This document shows, piece by piece, positions 22,467 through 34,688 of a stretch of DNA of 64,000 nucleotides. Numbering within the stretch: position 1 is the stretch's first letter; every line of letters begins with the position of its first letter. The position numbers and the translations under genes were made by a program. Source of the stretch: Hysterium pulicare CBS 123377 (Eukaryota > Ascomycota > Dothideomycetes > Hysteriales > Hysteriaceae); the NCBI GenBank assembly GCA_000467715.1, contig AJFK01000595.1:46375-110374 (forward strand), in the 5' to 3' direction. The notes beneath the pieces are model-generated. The model saw only the letters and a program-made list of their open reading frames with translations. It was not told the origin of the DNA and did not search any database.

Positions 22467-23217
22467 GACGTTCTAGTGAATCGAGGACAGAGGAGTTCGA
22501 TAGTGTTCAATGGCTCTTTGATACTTCTACGAGATGTTGCACTTCTTCAAGGCTTTATACACGGCATGCGTACCGATTACATTCGGCTATTCTATCCGTA
22601 AACCTGGCAACATAACGAATAGGGTGCCAGGCATTGAGGCACCCCTCCCTAAAGCAACACGAAGCACCCTCTTGATCCTAGACTGGACACACCAATTGGG
22701 GCCGAGTAAGGTCCGTGATGTCGTTTGAACCTGCTGTAGACGCGTGATAGGCTTTATCATGGAGATAAAAAGCAGAAGAAAGCCCTAGCTCCGCAATCGG
22801 TAGCTGTACTCTCCGGTGTACCGAGGAGGAAGGGATTGCAGTCGTATTCACTAGTTTGGGTAGCTAGCTGTAAAAGTACAGGCTCGCAGTAAATATCAAT
22901 CTTGTGTTCGTGAAGCTGTGTAGAGCGATGGATGCTGAAGGAGGCCGATGATGGCTGGTAAGACTTCGGTAAGGCTTGTCCCTTTTGGTACTAGTCTCTC
23001 ACCTGCCCAATTCGTGGGGCATGACGCGCGGGACAAAATTTCAGTCTGCCCGACTTGAAAAAAGACTCAAACATTGCCTCTGCCGTGCAATCTAAACCTT
23101 CGTAAGAAGGTCTTCCTTTCTACTTCTCTCTTTTTGCCTTCTTCTCCTCTTCATAAAGTTAGTAAACCTCACTTTTCCACTTCCTTTCCCAAACTTTTGA
23201 TCAGCTCGTTTTGCAAG
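22467..23217. promoter_or_regulatory. Divergent promoter, methyltransferase / spermidine synthase
   Basis: 751 bp separate the two start codons on opposite strands, so both promoters must lie here. The part next to spermidine synthase (about 23100-23165) is a strong CT-rich tract, a usual leader feature of highly expressed fungal genes. No uORF of note. Confidence 0.6.
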
Positions 23218-24405
<1,188 letters not shown>

Positions 24406-26448
24406 GTGGTAGTTCCGAATAGGGCGGTACGAGGTAGTCGAACTTTATTTTCATTATTCACGACCAATAGATACCATGTAGGACATTCTGTGATAGAGAA
24501 AAGTTAGCGTTCACATTTATCAAGAACTGACTCTTGACCCTCCACTAAGCACCCTGGATGTCGCAACGTGTGCAACGAATGCACGATATTATTTGAGGAG
24601 TTGCTAGACTGGACATTACTCGACTCTCAAAGTGTGATAACGAAATGTGATACCGAGATTCTGCTGTTGGTCGGTGGCGGTACGAGCACGAATCAGAATT
24701 CATGCAAAAAGTGATTCCGCAGTATCACAACTCTTGGTCTTCCTCGTCTGGCCAAGAGTGAACACGAATACTTCCTCAATAACTGCTCATCGTTGAAGCG
24801 CCAGTGACCAAAATATTGAATCCTGTTGAGGCATTTGCATAATTCTAGATCTCGTCAAAACCTGTCTAGAGTCAAAGCATAGGGGATGGAGATGAAGCAG
24901 ACGCCCGTACTGGCCTATACCGGCCATTTAGAAGTCAACATTTTATCTATAACCCTGCAAGGGGTTCCGCAAACGTTACGCACCTAACTTTGATAGAGAA
25001 ATACATACGCAATCAGCCTCCTATTTGGTCCACTAATCCTCCCGCTCTTTGCGCCGCACCAGGACTCGCGGGATTCGGCAGACAGCCACATGTTTGACAC
25101 ATGTATGATTTGCAGTAAGCGAGACTATCAAACTGCGGAGGCTCAAAGGAGAATGGTGGCCGTGTGGGCCGTCCGCGGCATTGTTGCGGGATGCGAGATT
25201 TAAAGATCTTGGCAAGGACTTTTGTAGCAGTTTTTCCTGCTACGGTTCGAAAAGATACATTGGTACGGAACTTCGAGACATCGAGACAAGACGAGACATA
25301 CAGGCCCACCCTTGGCATGTTTCGTCTAGCAAGCCATCCTATTTGCCCTGTTGGAGGGCGGCATTTCGTACCGTTGCGGATATCCAAATTTTGGGGTTTG
25401 AGGCCAAGCTGAGGCTCAATCAGCTTGGACTGCTTTGGCACGAGTTTGCACTCGGTTAGATTCACTTTGACGGCCATCGAATGCGGTTGATATGACCCTG
25501 CATAGTAATATTGAGAGGATGAAGAGGGTCGTTTTGCACCCCTAACCTCTCCTCGTGCATGCTTCAGGAGACTGGAAGGTTGGCTCACTGATAGGAAAGC
25601 TACAACCATGTGGGAAACAGTGCCTTCAGTCGCAAGAGCGACGGACAGGATCTCGACCCCCAGATACGCGGTTCCAATGTCACCAAGAGAGGCTTGGTCC
25701 GAAGCTTGAAGTGCTTGTTGTGGGTGTTGCGGCAAAGACCCACGAAACTGACACAGTCCGTGATTCAACCCCGTCGAGGCTTTATCGGGCTAGTCGCTAC
25801 AAGGCGACGAAGTATCGTCGGTTTGAGGCTGGCGCTTATAATTGCTCGAGGCTTTGACCTCTTCTTGAGACCCGCGGGCAGTATGGTCAAGTCAATATAG
25901 AATCGCTCCGGGGCGTTCTTGGTCGTCCATTTGGAAGTCGACGAGACCCTCAACTCCCTCACTCGCTTCCCGTCCTCTTTGGACCGCCCCTCGGGTCACA
26001 CTTCATCACAATCTCTCTTCACTTCTTGTTTATTCTTTTTGCTATTCCCATAGGTTGAGCCGGGCTCTTCGTTTCCATAGTGTACATTCCGACTCGGCGT
26101 CTCTGCAGAAGCTATCACAAGTCATCACCATCGTAAAATATTGCTCGCTTGTGCCCATGCAGTAGCTCAACACCTCGACTTCGGTCACACTTGCATTGCT
26201 GGCCATTCTTTTCTTTATAAGCCATCGCATTTCTGCAGGCTGATTACGGCGTCTGGATACGTCTTCGATTCTTGCCCATTGAATTCACCCTAGCGCCGAG
26301 CAAGTAATCGAGGGCATCCCGCCTCGTCCGCAAGCCGAAGTCTCTTCTCGATCCGTCGACTTTGTTACAACGCCAATCCGCATTCAGCCCGCCGGTGCCG
26401 TAACATTGAGCCGATTCCGGGCTTTAGCACAAATACAAGTCCGTCGTC
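24406..26448. other. Intergenic, 2 kb without a recognised gene
   Basis: Overlapping open stretches occur on both strands at 25013-25962, the longest 251 codons on the minus strand, but none begins with a well-placed ATG or shows a domain. The 3' part is the upstream region of NAD kinase. No repeat or RNA gene seen. Confidence 0.5.
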
Positions 26449-28392
26449 ATGCCCGACGAGGAAATGCATACGACCAAAATCCATCCATTGCTTTCCCCAC
26501 ACCGTGCCGTTTTCCCCCCTCTTAATCCCGACAACTCCACCGGCCCAACTCTGTCAGAAGTCTTAAACTCACAACCGCCCACCAACACCGACGCCGCAGA
26601 CTTCTCTCCACCCACGCGGGCCGGAGTTTACCAAGAACAAAATGTCGCTCATATAAGCTCTGCCGACCCCCAAGTTGGGCTGCCCGAAAACCTCGCGCCT
26701 GTTGAGTCTGACCGGAACATCGACAACCTTCCTTCGGACGAGTCGAGGCGGACAGAGGAGGCAGCGATACAACCATCTGCCTTGCCCGCCCCAGAAAGCC
26801 TCACTTTGCAACCCCAGAAGTCCTTCCGCGACCACCGTAGTCAAAAGCACCGCAAGACCTACTCCATCGACTCCATCCCGCGCCAAACCATCCTCAAAGC
26901 CTTGCAGTCTAGACCACCTCCCACCGCAAACATGTCTATCGCAACATCTTTGAACAGCATTGCAGCACAGGGGGGAAGTAATCAAAAGGACCCTCTGACA
27001 CAGGAACAGCGCATTTCCGAGGCGCTATCAGAATTAAACCTGGATTCTGGATGCATTTCTGCAAAGATGGCTGCTCTAGCATCGCCATGCTTCTTTCATA
27101 AGAAGTTCGACCATGCCGTTAATATTGAGAAAGTGTGGGATGAGATTAAGGACGATGAGAGTATATCGCACTCAAGGCTGATGCAAACAGCAACGAGTGT
27201 CCGAGAGGTTTCGAAGCAGTTACAACGAAGACCGTTAAAGATGACTATCCGGAATGTCATGATCATCACCAAGGCAAGGGATAACCAGCTGGTACATCTT
27301 ACTCGCGAGCTCACGGACTGGTTGTTGTGTACGCCGAGATATGGTTCTGATGTTGGAGTGAACGTTTACGTCGACCATAAACTGCGCAAATCAAAACGTT
27401 TCGACATGAACTCCCTCCTTGCCAAAGACACTCGCTTCGAAAAAATGCTTAGATTCTGGACACCAGATCTATGCTGGACATCCCCTGAGAAATTCGACCT
27501 CGTACTTACTCTCGGCGGTGACGGAACAGTCCTTTACACGAGCTGGCTCTTCCAGCGTATCGTCCCTCCGATCCTCTCTTTCAGCCTTGGCAGCCTGGGC
27601 TTCCTCACCAACTTCCAATTCGACCAATACAAAGAAGCTCTCACTAAGGTCATGGGCGATGCTGGGATGCGGGTTAACCTCCGCATGCGGTTCACCTGCA
27701 CGGTCTACCGCTACCAGCGCAATTCCACCACCAATCCTAACCAGCCTTCTCACATTGAAGCCGAACAATTTGAGGTCCTGAATGAGTTGGTTATCGACCG
27801 TGGCCCATCCCCTTATGTCTCCAACCTCGAGCTATACGGCGACAACAACCTCCTCACGGTAGTCCAAGCTGATGGATGCATCTTCTCCACCCCTACCGGC
27901 AGTACCGCATACTCTCTCTCCGCCGGCGGCTCCCTTGTCCACCCAGACATTCCCGCCATCCTCTTGACCCCTATCTGCCCTCACACTCTCTCCTTCCGCC
28001 CCATGCTTCTGAACGATAGTATGCTCCTCCGCATCGCTGTGCCCCGCAACTCCCGCGCAACAGCCTACTGCGCCTTCGACGGCAAAGGCCGCGTCGAGCT
28101 ACGCCAAGGCGATCATGTCACCATCGCCGCCTCTCAATACCCCTTCCCCACCGTTCTCTCCCAACCCACCGAGTGGTTCGATTCCATCTCTCGCACCCTG
28201 AGATGGAACACTCGAGGCGCGATGCAGAAAGCCTGGGACGGAGACGAGACGAAAGAGGAAGAGAGCAAAGAAGAGCCAGGGTTCGATATCGACATCGACG
28301 ACGATGTTGATCGCGATTCCGGGTATAGTGCTGAGGGCAGCACGGGCACAACGAGTCCTAGTCGGAAGAATACTTCAACCTCGTTCGCATAA
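26449..28392 (+). CDS. NAD kinase (ATP-NAD kinase)
   Basis: An intronless frame of 647 aa from the ATG at 26449. The first ~190 residues are low-complexity and Ser/Pro-rich. The kinase core starts with RNVMIITKARDNQLVHLTREL, then the catalytic GGDGT motif at residues 356-360 (LVLTLGGDGTVLYTSWLFQ), SLGSLGFLTNF, VLNELVIDRGPSPYVSNLELY and the NAD-binding STPTGSTAYSLSAGGS. It ends in a basic and acidic tail (IDIDDDVDRDSGYSAEGS). The enzyme makes NADP from NAD and ATP. The long N-terminus without a mitochondrial-type leader fits a cytosolic UTR1-like form. Fully convincing. Confidence 0.96.
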   Translation: MPDEEMHTTKIHPLLSPHRAVFPPLNPDNSTGPTLSEVLNSQPPTNTDAADFSPPTRAGVYQEQNVAHISSADPQVGLPENLAPVESDRNIDNLPSDESRRTEEAAIQPSALPAPESLTLQPQKSFRDHRSQKHRKTYSIDSIPRQTILKALQSRPPPTANMSIATSLNSIAAQGGSNQKDPLTQEQRISEALSELNLDSGCISAKMAALASPCFFHKKFDHAVNIEKVWDEIKDDESISHSRLMQTATSVREVSKQLQRRPLKMTIRNVMIITKARDNQLVHLTRELTDWLLCTPRYGSDVGVNVYVDHKLRKSKRFDMNSLLAKDTRFEKMLRFWTPDLCWTSPEKFDLVLTLGGDGTVLYTSWLFQRIVPPILSFSLGSLGFLTNFQFDQYKEALTKVMGDAGMRVNLRMRFTCTVYRYQRNSTTNPNQPSHIEAEQFEVLNELVIDRGPSPYVSNLELYGDNNLLTVVQADGCIFSTPTGSTAYSLSAGGSLVHPDIPAILLTPICPHTLSFRPMLLNDSMLLRIAVPRNSRATAYCAFDGKGRVELRQGDHVTIAASQYPFPTVLSQPTEWFDSISRTLRWNTRGAMQKAWDGDETKEEESKEEPGFDIDIDDDVDRDSGYSAEGSTGTTSPSRKNTSTSFA

Positions 28393-29462
28393 GACTGCTG
28401 GGTACCATTTGTATCTATAAATCCCATACTACTTGGGCGGGTCCCGGTGGTTTGTATGTCGAGGTTGGGTAGTTTTTCCGTTCCCATTTTCTCTTGATTA
28501 TTCTCGTTGGTGATCTTAGGGTGTTTTGGGTATTTGGGATTCCAATTGTATAAACTCCCTTGAGGCGGGTATATCGACATTTAGAGACCCAAGACTCCAG
28601 ACTCGAGCATATTTTTTTTTCATTTTGTTGCATTTTCTTTTCTAAGGAGTTTTGGATCTAGAGCATTATTAAGGAGATACGAAGGGACATGATATCCATA
28701 ACTAGAAATTTTAGAAATGCCGCCCCCACGACGGTCTGGCGCGCGAGAGACAATTTAGAAGACTATTTAGCATGTTGGAAAATCCGATATTTAGATTTAT
28801 GAACACCCCACTCCTTCTGGGTTTATGTCTGATATACACTAATAAAAAGTGATATGATATAAGTGAACTGGCCAACGATTCAAACTCCGAAAAGTCGGAC
28901 TTCCGAAGTCCTTCTCTATCGGACTTCATCATCACTCCAGTTATTCTTTGCTATTTCCCTCTCGATCTACCACGTACTAGATCAATGATCTCTCCTCGCT
29001 CCTGGAGTTTAAGCCAACCCCCGAATAAGTTCTTTAGGTTCGCCTTATATGCAGGAGATTTTGTTCTAGATCGGCGAAGTTCGGCGACGCTATTTGAACT
29101 AGACATCGGGTCAAACTTCCTTCGGGATCGGAAGGTTGGACCCGATATAGTATCCGCCCGAGTTAATGGTTGATTGAGGGTGTGACTTTGAAGGTTTTGG
29201 CGGGTTGATCAAGCGGATAGTAGATGTGTATAATAAATATGAGATTTGGTCTTTGAAAGGTAGATGAATTCTCTGTATCTGGTAAACAAAATTTGGTATA
29301 TGTCTACTATGGTATCCCATATATACTCCTCATTTATGCTACAAGAAGGCCTGAGAGATTTATACGACATCGAAATTGATATCTCATACAAGTTCCTTCC
29401 TCTGTCCACTAGAATATCTTCAAAATCCCCTTTTCCACACCACAACTCCACTTCCCCCCTTC
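28393..29462. other. Convergent intergenic with decayed palindromes
   Basis: About 1.07 kb between the ends of NAD kinase and the lyase-family gene. AT-rich, with several short imperfect palindromes (around 28890-28925 and 29105-29146). No coding frame is supported. Confidence 0.55.
29105..29146. repeat. Imperfect inverted repeat (~16 bp arms)
   Basis: ATCGGGTCAAACTTCC at 29105-29120 pairs with GGAAGGTTGGACCCGAT at 29130-29146 with one bulge and a mismatch; the spacer is 9 bases. It could be a transcript hairpin or a remnant of a small inverted-repeat element. Confidence 0.6.
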
Positions 29463-30588
29463 CTACGCCCCCTTCAAATAACTCGTCCCCCCAGCCTGAA
29501 CATCAAACTCCATAAGCTCCCTCAACCCACAAACCTCAAAAAGCCTCTTCGGCCCCACCCTCTCCACCTCCGTCACTACCTTCCCTTTCCCCTTCAACTG
29601 CCTCGCCGCCTCCCTGACAGCCGGATAAACAACCTCCATCGCCATAGTCGGGAAAATAATAACCCGATACCCCAACTCCCGCGCCTCCTCACTACTCAAA
29701 TCCGGACTCACACCACCAGGCACCTGGTTAAAGAGACAAGGCGTGGGAGCTAGTTCCTCGCAGACGCGTCGCCCTTGCTCAGCGCTCTCTACACCCTCGA
29801 GGAACGCAACGTCGGCGCCGGCGGCGATGGCGGATTTGAGGCGCGAGAGGGCGTCGGTGTAGCCGTTGGATTGGAGGGCGTCGGTGCGGGCGATTATGAC
29901 GATGTCGGCGTGGGATTGGGAGCGGGCCAGGACGGCAGCGCGGATGCGGGAGGTGAATTCTTCGGAGGACACGAGTTCTTTGTTGCGGAGGTGGCCGCAG
30001 CGCTTTGTCACGACTTGATCTTCCAGGTGTAGACCGGCGACGCCGGCGCGGATGTATTGCGTTACGGTTCGGCCGACCATTATGGCGCCTTGGAGGGGGT
30101 TAGGGGTAGTTTTGAGGGGGAAACAGGGAGTAGGAGAGGTAAGAGTGAGAGGGGGAGAGAACACTAAGAGTTAAAATCAAGATAGGGGTAATTTGGAAGA
30201 TAGAAAGCTGTGAGTTACATACCGCCATATCCAGTGTCTGCGTCAGCGATGAGAGGAACCTCAGGGTCGATATTGGCGATCATAGAAGCATTAGTCACCA
30301 TATCCGTCTGAGTAGCAATGCCCATATCTGCCATGCCTAGGCGTGACATTGTGGTTCCTGCACCAGTCTATATGCATACAGCACATCAGTTAGCCCCAAC
30401 TCTCAATTTGATTGGAGGAGTATATCTCTTACCATGTAGAGACAATCGAATCCCTCCTCAAGAGCAATCCTCGCCGTAAACCCATCATAAACCCCAGGAC
30501 AAGTAATAATCCTGTCTTTCTGAGTAAGTAAAGCCCGAAGCTTCTCCACTGCTGTTAGGTGTTTGGGTGGATTTCCGTTTTGAGCCAT
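29463..30588 (-). CDS. Isocitrate lyase / PEP mutase family enzyme
   Basis: Exons 30433-30588, 30223-30367 and 29463-30088 give 308 aa. The TIM-barrel signature reads CPGVYDGFTARIALEEGFDCLYMTGAG... with TGAGTTMSRLGMADMG, LIADADTGYGG (metal-binding Asp), GLHLEDQV, IIARTDAL and FNQVPGGVSPDLS. This is the oxaloacetate hydrolase / methylisocitrate lyase-like / phosphonomutase superfamily. The KKCGH catalytic loop of true lyases is replaced by TKRCGHL, which keeps Lys-Arg-Cys-Gly-His, so C-C or P-C lyase chemistry is plausible. The substrate cannot be read from sequence. The second intron (134 bp) has a very C-rich 3' half and an AAG acceptor. Not isocitrate lyase itself, which is about 540 aa. 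Confidence 0.85.
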
Positions 30589-31602
30589 GTTGGAAGGAGA
30601 GATTCGTTGTACGAGAGCCTCGGGGGTTAGTGATGTAGACCAAAGGATGGAGTCCAAGTCTGATCTTTATATGGAGGAGAATGCTGGGAATGAATGATAA
30701 ACTGGTCCGAGGTCGGCATCGGAAAGTGTGTGAGGATGTTCGAGCGGTGGTGACTTCAGTAGTTCAGGGTCCACACTTCGCCCCGCAGTCGAGATGCGTG
30801 TCGCCGACGTTCGCCGGGACTAGGGCAACGCTGATCATTCCACGATGCCTTTTTATCTGACACCATAGAGTAGCTTTCTATGTAAAGAGCGCAAATGAAA
30901 TCAGTGATAAACATCAGCAGTGTAGTCCTCGCAGTGTGCTCTTGCTATCAGCTTAGGCGTATCAATACCCTCTTTAACTGCTACCAACTCATGAAAGAGC
31001 TTTAGGAGAACCGTAAGAAAGTGTAAAGAAGCTCCTTGAGCTTATAAAGACCTCCAGGGGTGTAGAACTTGATGCCGAAAAGCAATATATCTAACCCCTA
31101 TTTCTCCCAAGCCTACGAGACGTTTGACTGGATACTCCATTGCCATCTTCTTGTGCCTCTCGCGTTTTTCTATCGGAGCAGCGGCGATCGTGAGGGTGGA
31201 TATGAGATGCAGTTTATCGACGCCTCGATGTATTCATAAAATCGAAAATGGCCCAAAAGGGGGAATAGATGCGTACCATGTACAGCGGGTGTCAATATTC
31301 GTCGTCCTACTAACCTCCAAAGCTGCGTAAGTCTAGATAGATCCAAGTCTATAAGCTACTTTCCGAATAACCTTAAGGATGGCAACTTGCTTTAACGCCT
31401 TGTACTGAGGCCAAATCGGCTTTGTAGGCTGGGAGAAAAGAAGGTGATATGCGCAGACCTATCCTCTGAAAATGACGAATTATGACACCCCGTGTGGAGG
31501 GTCCGGTCGCTGTACGCATTATCTAATGGAGACCTGATCCGATACGGGATTCCCCGTACATGACTCCTCGATTTTCTTTACAGATCATGACTTCCATCCA
31601 CT
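30589..31602. other. Intergenic, no gene seen
   Basis: About 1 kb between the lyase-family start and the end of the Zn2Cys6 gene. No supported frame. Confidence 0.55.
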
Positions 31603-33860
31603 TTACTTTAAGATGCGAGACGTAAAGTAGTTGGAAAATGCCCACTGACAGTTAGGCGCCGACGATGCTGGTGGACTAGTAGAGAATACAAAGCTCGCAG
31701 CCCAGTCGTAATCCGGAAACTGGTCGAGAAAAGGAGGGTCCGCAAACCCAGTCTCGGTCCAGGTATTGAGCCCTGCAATCCCTGGCCCAGGTTGAGCAGT
31801 ATCCAGCGGATTAAGCGGTGCGTGGAGTTCGCTTGGTGTCGCCTCTTCGGGATCTGGGAGACTTCATTAGCATACAATATACCACACCTATGTACTACGA
31901 AGCGAAGTCGTATATATAATGTGTATGTGCTTACTTGGCGTAGACGGCGGCTGCCCACTACCCTGACGACTCTCATCTCTATACGGATTCTGCATATTTC
32001 CAAACTCCTCTCTCCAATACCAAAACATGTCGAAACTAACACTCATACTGAGATGGCTTCTTAGCCTTAATCTCAGCGAATCGACTTCTCCGTTTGCTTT
32101 CCGAAACGCCTTCTTGCTCTCCCATAATTGACCTAGTATAACTGCGGCTCGTGCACCGAGATCATTGCTTTGGAACGATTGGTTTCTGCTTAGCTGGATT
32201 GCGGAGAAGTATGCACTTTCACCCGCTGCGAGGTCCAGATGTGGTGCGATGAGGGGTGAGTGCCTAAGTTTGAGGATACTGAAGGCGGCGAGGGTGAGCG
32301 TTCGGTCTAAGAGGGCGGGACAAGCGGCCGCAAAGCCGTGGCTTTGGTCAAGGGAGACTGCATCTTGGATTGTTTTGCAACTGAGGGAGTATAGATGAGC
32401 TAGTCCCTCTAGGTATGGCTCAGTGGACGAAGTGAAGAATTGAAAGGTGAGAACGTGGAGCCGAGCGCAATTCAATTGGTATGTCTCCACCTTGCCTGGG
32501 GACGAGGGAGCCAGGTGTTTGAATTCGGTATCGAATATGCTGATCAGCGAACGAAGAACACTGGAGTTTGTAGAATTAGATCTCAGGTCCGTTCGTGCTA
32601 TCGCAGCCATGGCACGGAGCAATACTCCGTAGACTTTGTGGAGGAACCGGAGCTCGGGTGTGACACGAGCTATTATATCGTTGTTCTCGGGCTTCACTTC
32701 ATCAAATGACTCGACAATGACAAGTGGTGGGATGCCCTCGGCGCAACTAGACCTAAAAATATTCAGTCATTATCCACGAAGCAGGATAGGCTAGCAACGC
32801 GATACCTACCGTATGGACACAATAACACAATGCATCCAAAGCGTAGCTCGCAACAGTTCATGATCCAGGTCCTTTCTGACAACAGTCCTTGCAAAGTCTT
32901 GGCCCATACCTGCTACATGGAGACCAATCTGGGTAGCAAGGTGCACTGCGGCACCACAGAGCACATGAGTCATGTCTTTGAACATAGAATCTATTGGAAG
33001 CCTCCAGGTGCAAATCAGAAGCAGCCCTTGAATGACTGGAATCGGCGTAGCGCGCTGCGCTACGGACGAGAATGCTAGAGGGGTGATGGCAGGTCCTATC
33101 TTAGTTATGATAGTTCGATCTGCGCATCGTCGTGAACCAGTTACGACAATGGTCCAAAATAAGAACGGCGAGACTGTGTAGTAATCATTGGGGCTCACTG
33201 AAGCATCCAGAATTGGTAGTAAAGGATGGCAGTGAGAAAAGAACCTGTTCATTGGTCAGGGATCAGGTTGAGAGATCGTAGGGTTACTTTTTACAATGTG
33301 AAGCACTCTTCGATCCCCCCAGAATCGACGTGTCGACCGCCTAGAGCCCTACCTAATATCGGGCCATTAGAGTGGAGTCCAGGATATTGGATGGATCTAG
33401 AGTCTGCAACACGAAGGGTAGGCGAACCCGCGCGTACAGCTGGGGAATGCGAAGCAGAGCCAGCTGTTCCCGAAGTGGCCGACAAAGCTGGTGCAGGTAT
33501 TGGCGGCGTGTCAACAGCTGGAAAGCTCGTCACCGACGGCACATTTGGAGCCAAGTGAGGTGTTGATTGATTAGTGTCATCATTTTTATCTTGATGCATA
33601 TTCAACTGAAGGATCTCAAGCTCTCGGCGCATTTCTGCTTTTGTCTTTCGCAGGCTCCTAGTGGAAGTAGGTAAGATCTGGCACTCCAACTTGAATCGAC
33701 GACATCTTGTGCAAGGATTGGGTGGTCTTCGAAACTGTTCAACATCACATGCAACCTTGAAGAATATCAGCAAGTTGAGATCTATTAGACTGGTTGAAAA
33801 CACCTTCCGCTGTCGACATTCTGTGCAGGCCTTTCGACGCGGAATCCCACAGCCAGTCAT
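31603..33860 (-). CDS. Zn2Cys6 transcription factor
   Basis: Exons 33804-33860, 33295-33755, 32810-33244, 31935-32752 and 31603-31853 give 673 aa. The binuclear cluster is Cys12, 15, 22, 34, 37 and 44 (CX2CX6CX11CX2CX6C) with the basic RQRK. A short coiled-coil-like linker follows (SLRKTKAEMRRELEILQL). The fungal-specific middle homology region starts at FFSHCHPLLPILD and runs through SPFLFWTIVVTGSR and LLRATLWMHC. The C-terminal ~80 residues are Pro/Asp-rich and end SNYFTSRILK. The first intron (48 bp) splits the zinc cluster and contains no in-frame stop. It is a nuclear DNA-binding regulator; targets are unknown. No metabolic cluster surrounds it, though the lyase-family gene is its nearest downstream neighbour. 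Confidence 0.88.
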
Positions 33861-34688
33861 CGTACAACTTTGTTCAGCTCCCCGGCTAAGCCACGTGATA
33901 CTTAAAATCCAATGACACGAGTAACAGTGTATAGAAGTAGTCGGCAAACTACGGAGTTGTCCAGAGAATGGAGTTGGGAGGTTGACAAAATGCGGGATCG
34001 GCAAATTGGCCGAAAGTTGGCCGAGAAAATAAGAATATTGAGTGCTTCTCTCAAATGTCACTCATTCATAAATATGCAAGAGCTTTGAGCCATTTGGAGT
34101 GAACTGTACTATTTATGATCTGATGACTCCAGGTGAGGTTTAATTTAAGAACAAAAGAAGACGCTTGTGGGATGCGGGTACGTTACTTGGAAACCTAAAC
34201 CTTTTTGAATATAATACACGTCCGGGCGTTATCTACTTAATACAATTTCTGGATTTCTGGATAGGCTTGATGAAGGCAACTGGCTTTGATGTCCTTCACC
34301 AAGTCCAAATGAACTATGCGCACCTCTAATACTGGCGTTGACGAGGGCGGCTACACCTCAGAGCCACAGACCATAACTTTCACAATCAATTGTTGATAGC
34401 GCAAAGGCATGAGGATTTCATGCTCCATTATTACACGCACCTCCCTTCAAGAATCTACAAGCAGCTTACTCACACCCTGCTGGCGGTCATATGGCGTACT
34501 TGAATTTTGGTACTATCGATTGAGCTCTCTCATTTGTCAGGATCAGTCTCATATTCCTAATTGTACATCTATTCTCAAAGCATCATCACTCTGTTACAAC
34601 AGCGCCAATCACCTAACTTTTGACCCATGTCCAGAGGACTCAGATATAAGAATACACTCCTTGAAAAAAAGATTCTCTCCATCAAAAT
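33861..34688. other. Intergenic, promoter side of the Zn2Cys6 gene
   Basis: About 830 bp upstream of the regulator. Apart from short frames nothing is supported. Confidence 0.5.

Noticed and set aside
25013-25768. 251-codon minus frame in the 2 kb gap before NAD kinase
   Set aside because: It begins at a TTG, overlaps equally long plus frames, and shows no domain or splice context.
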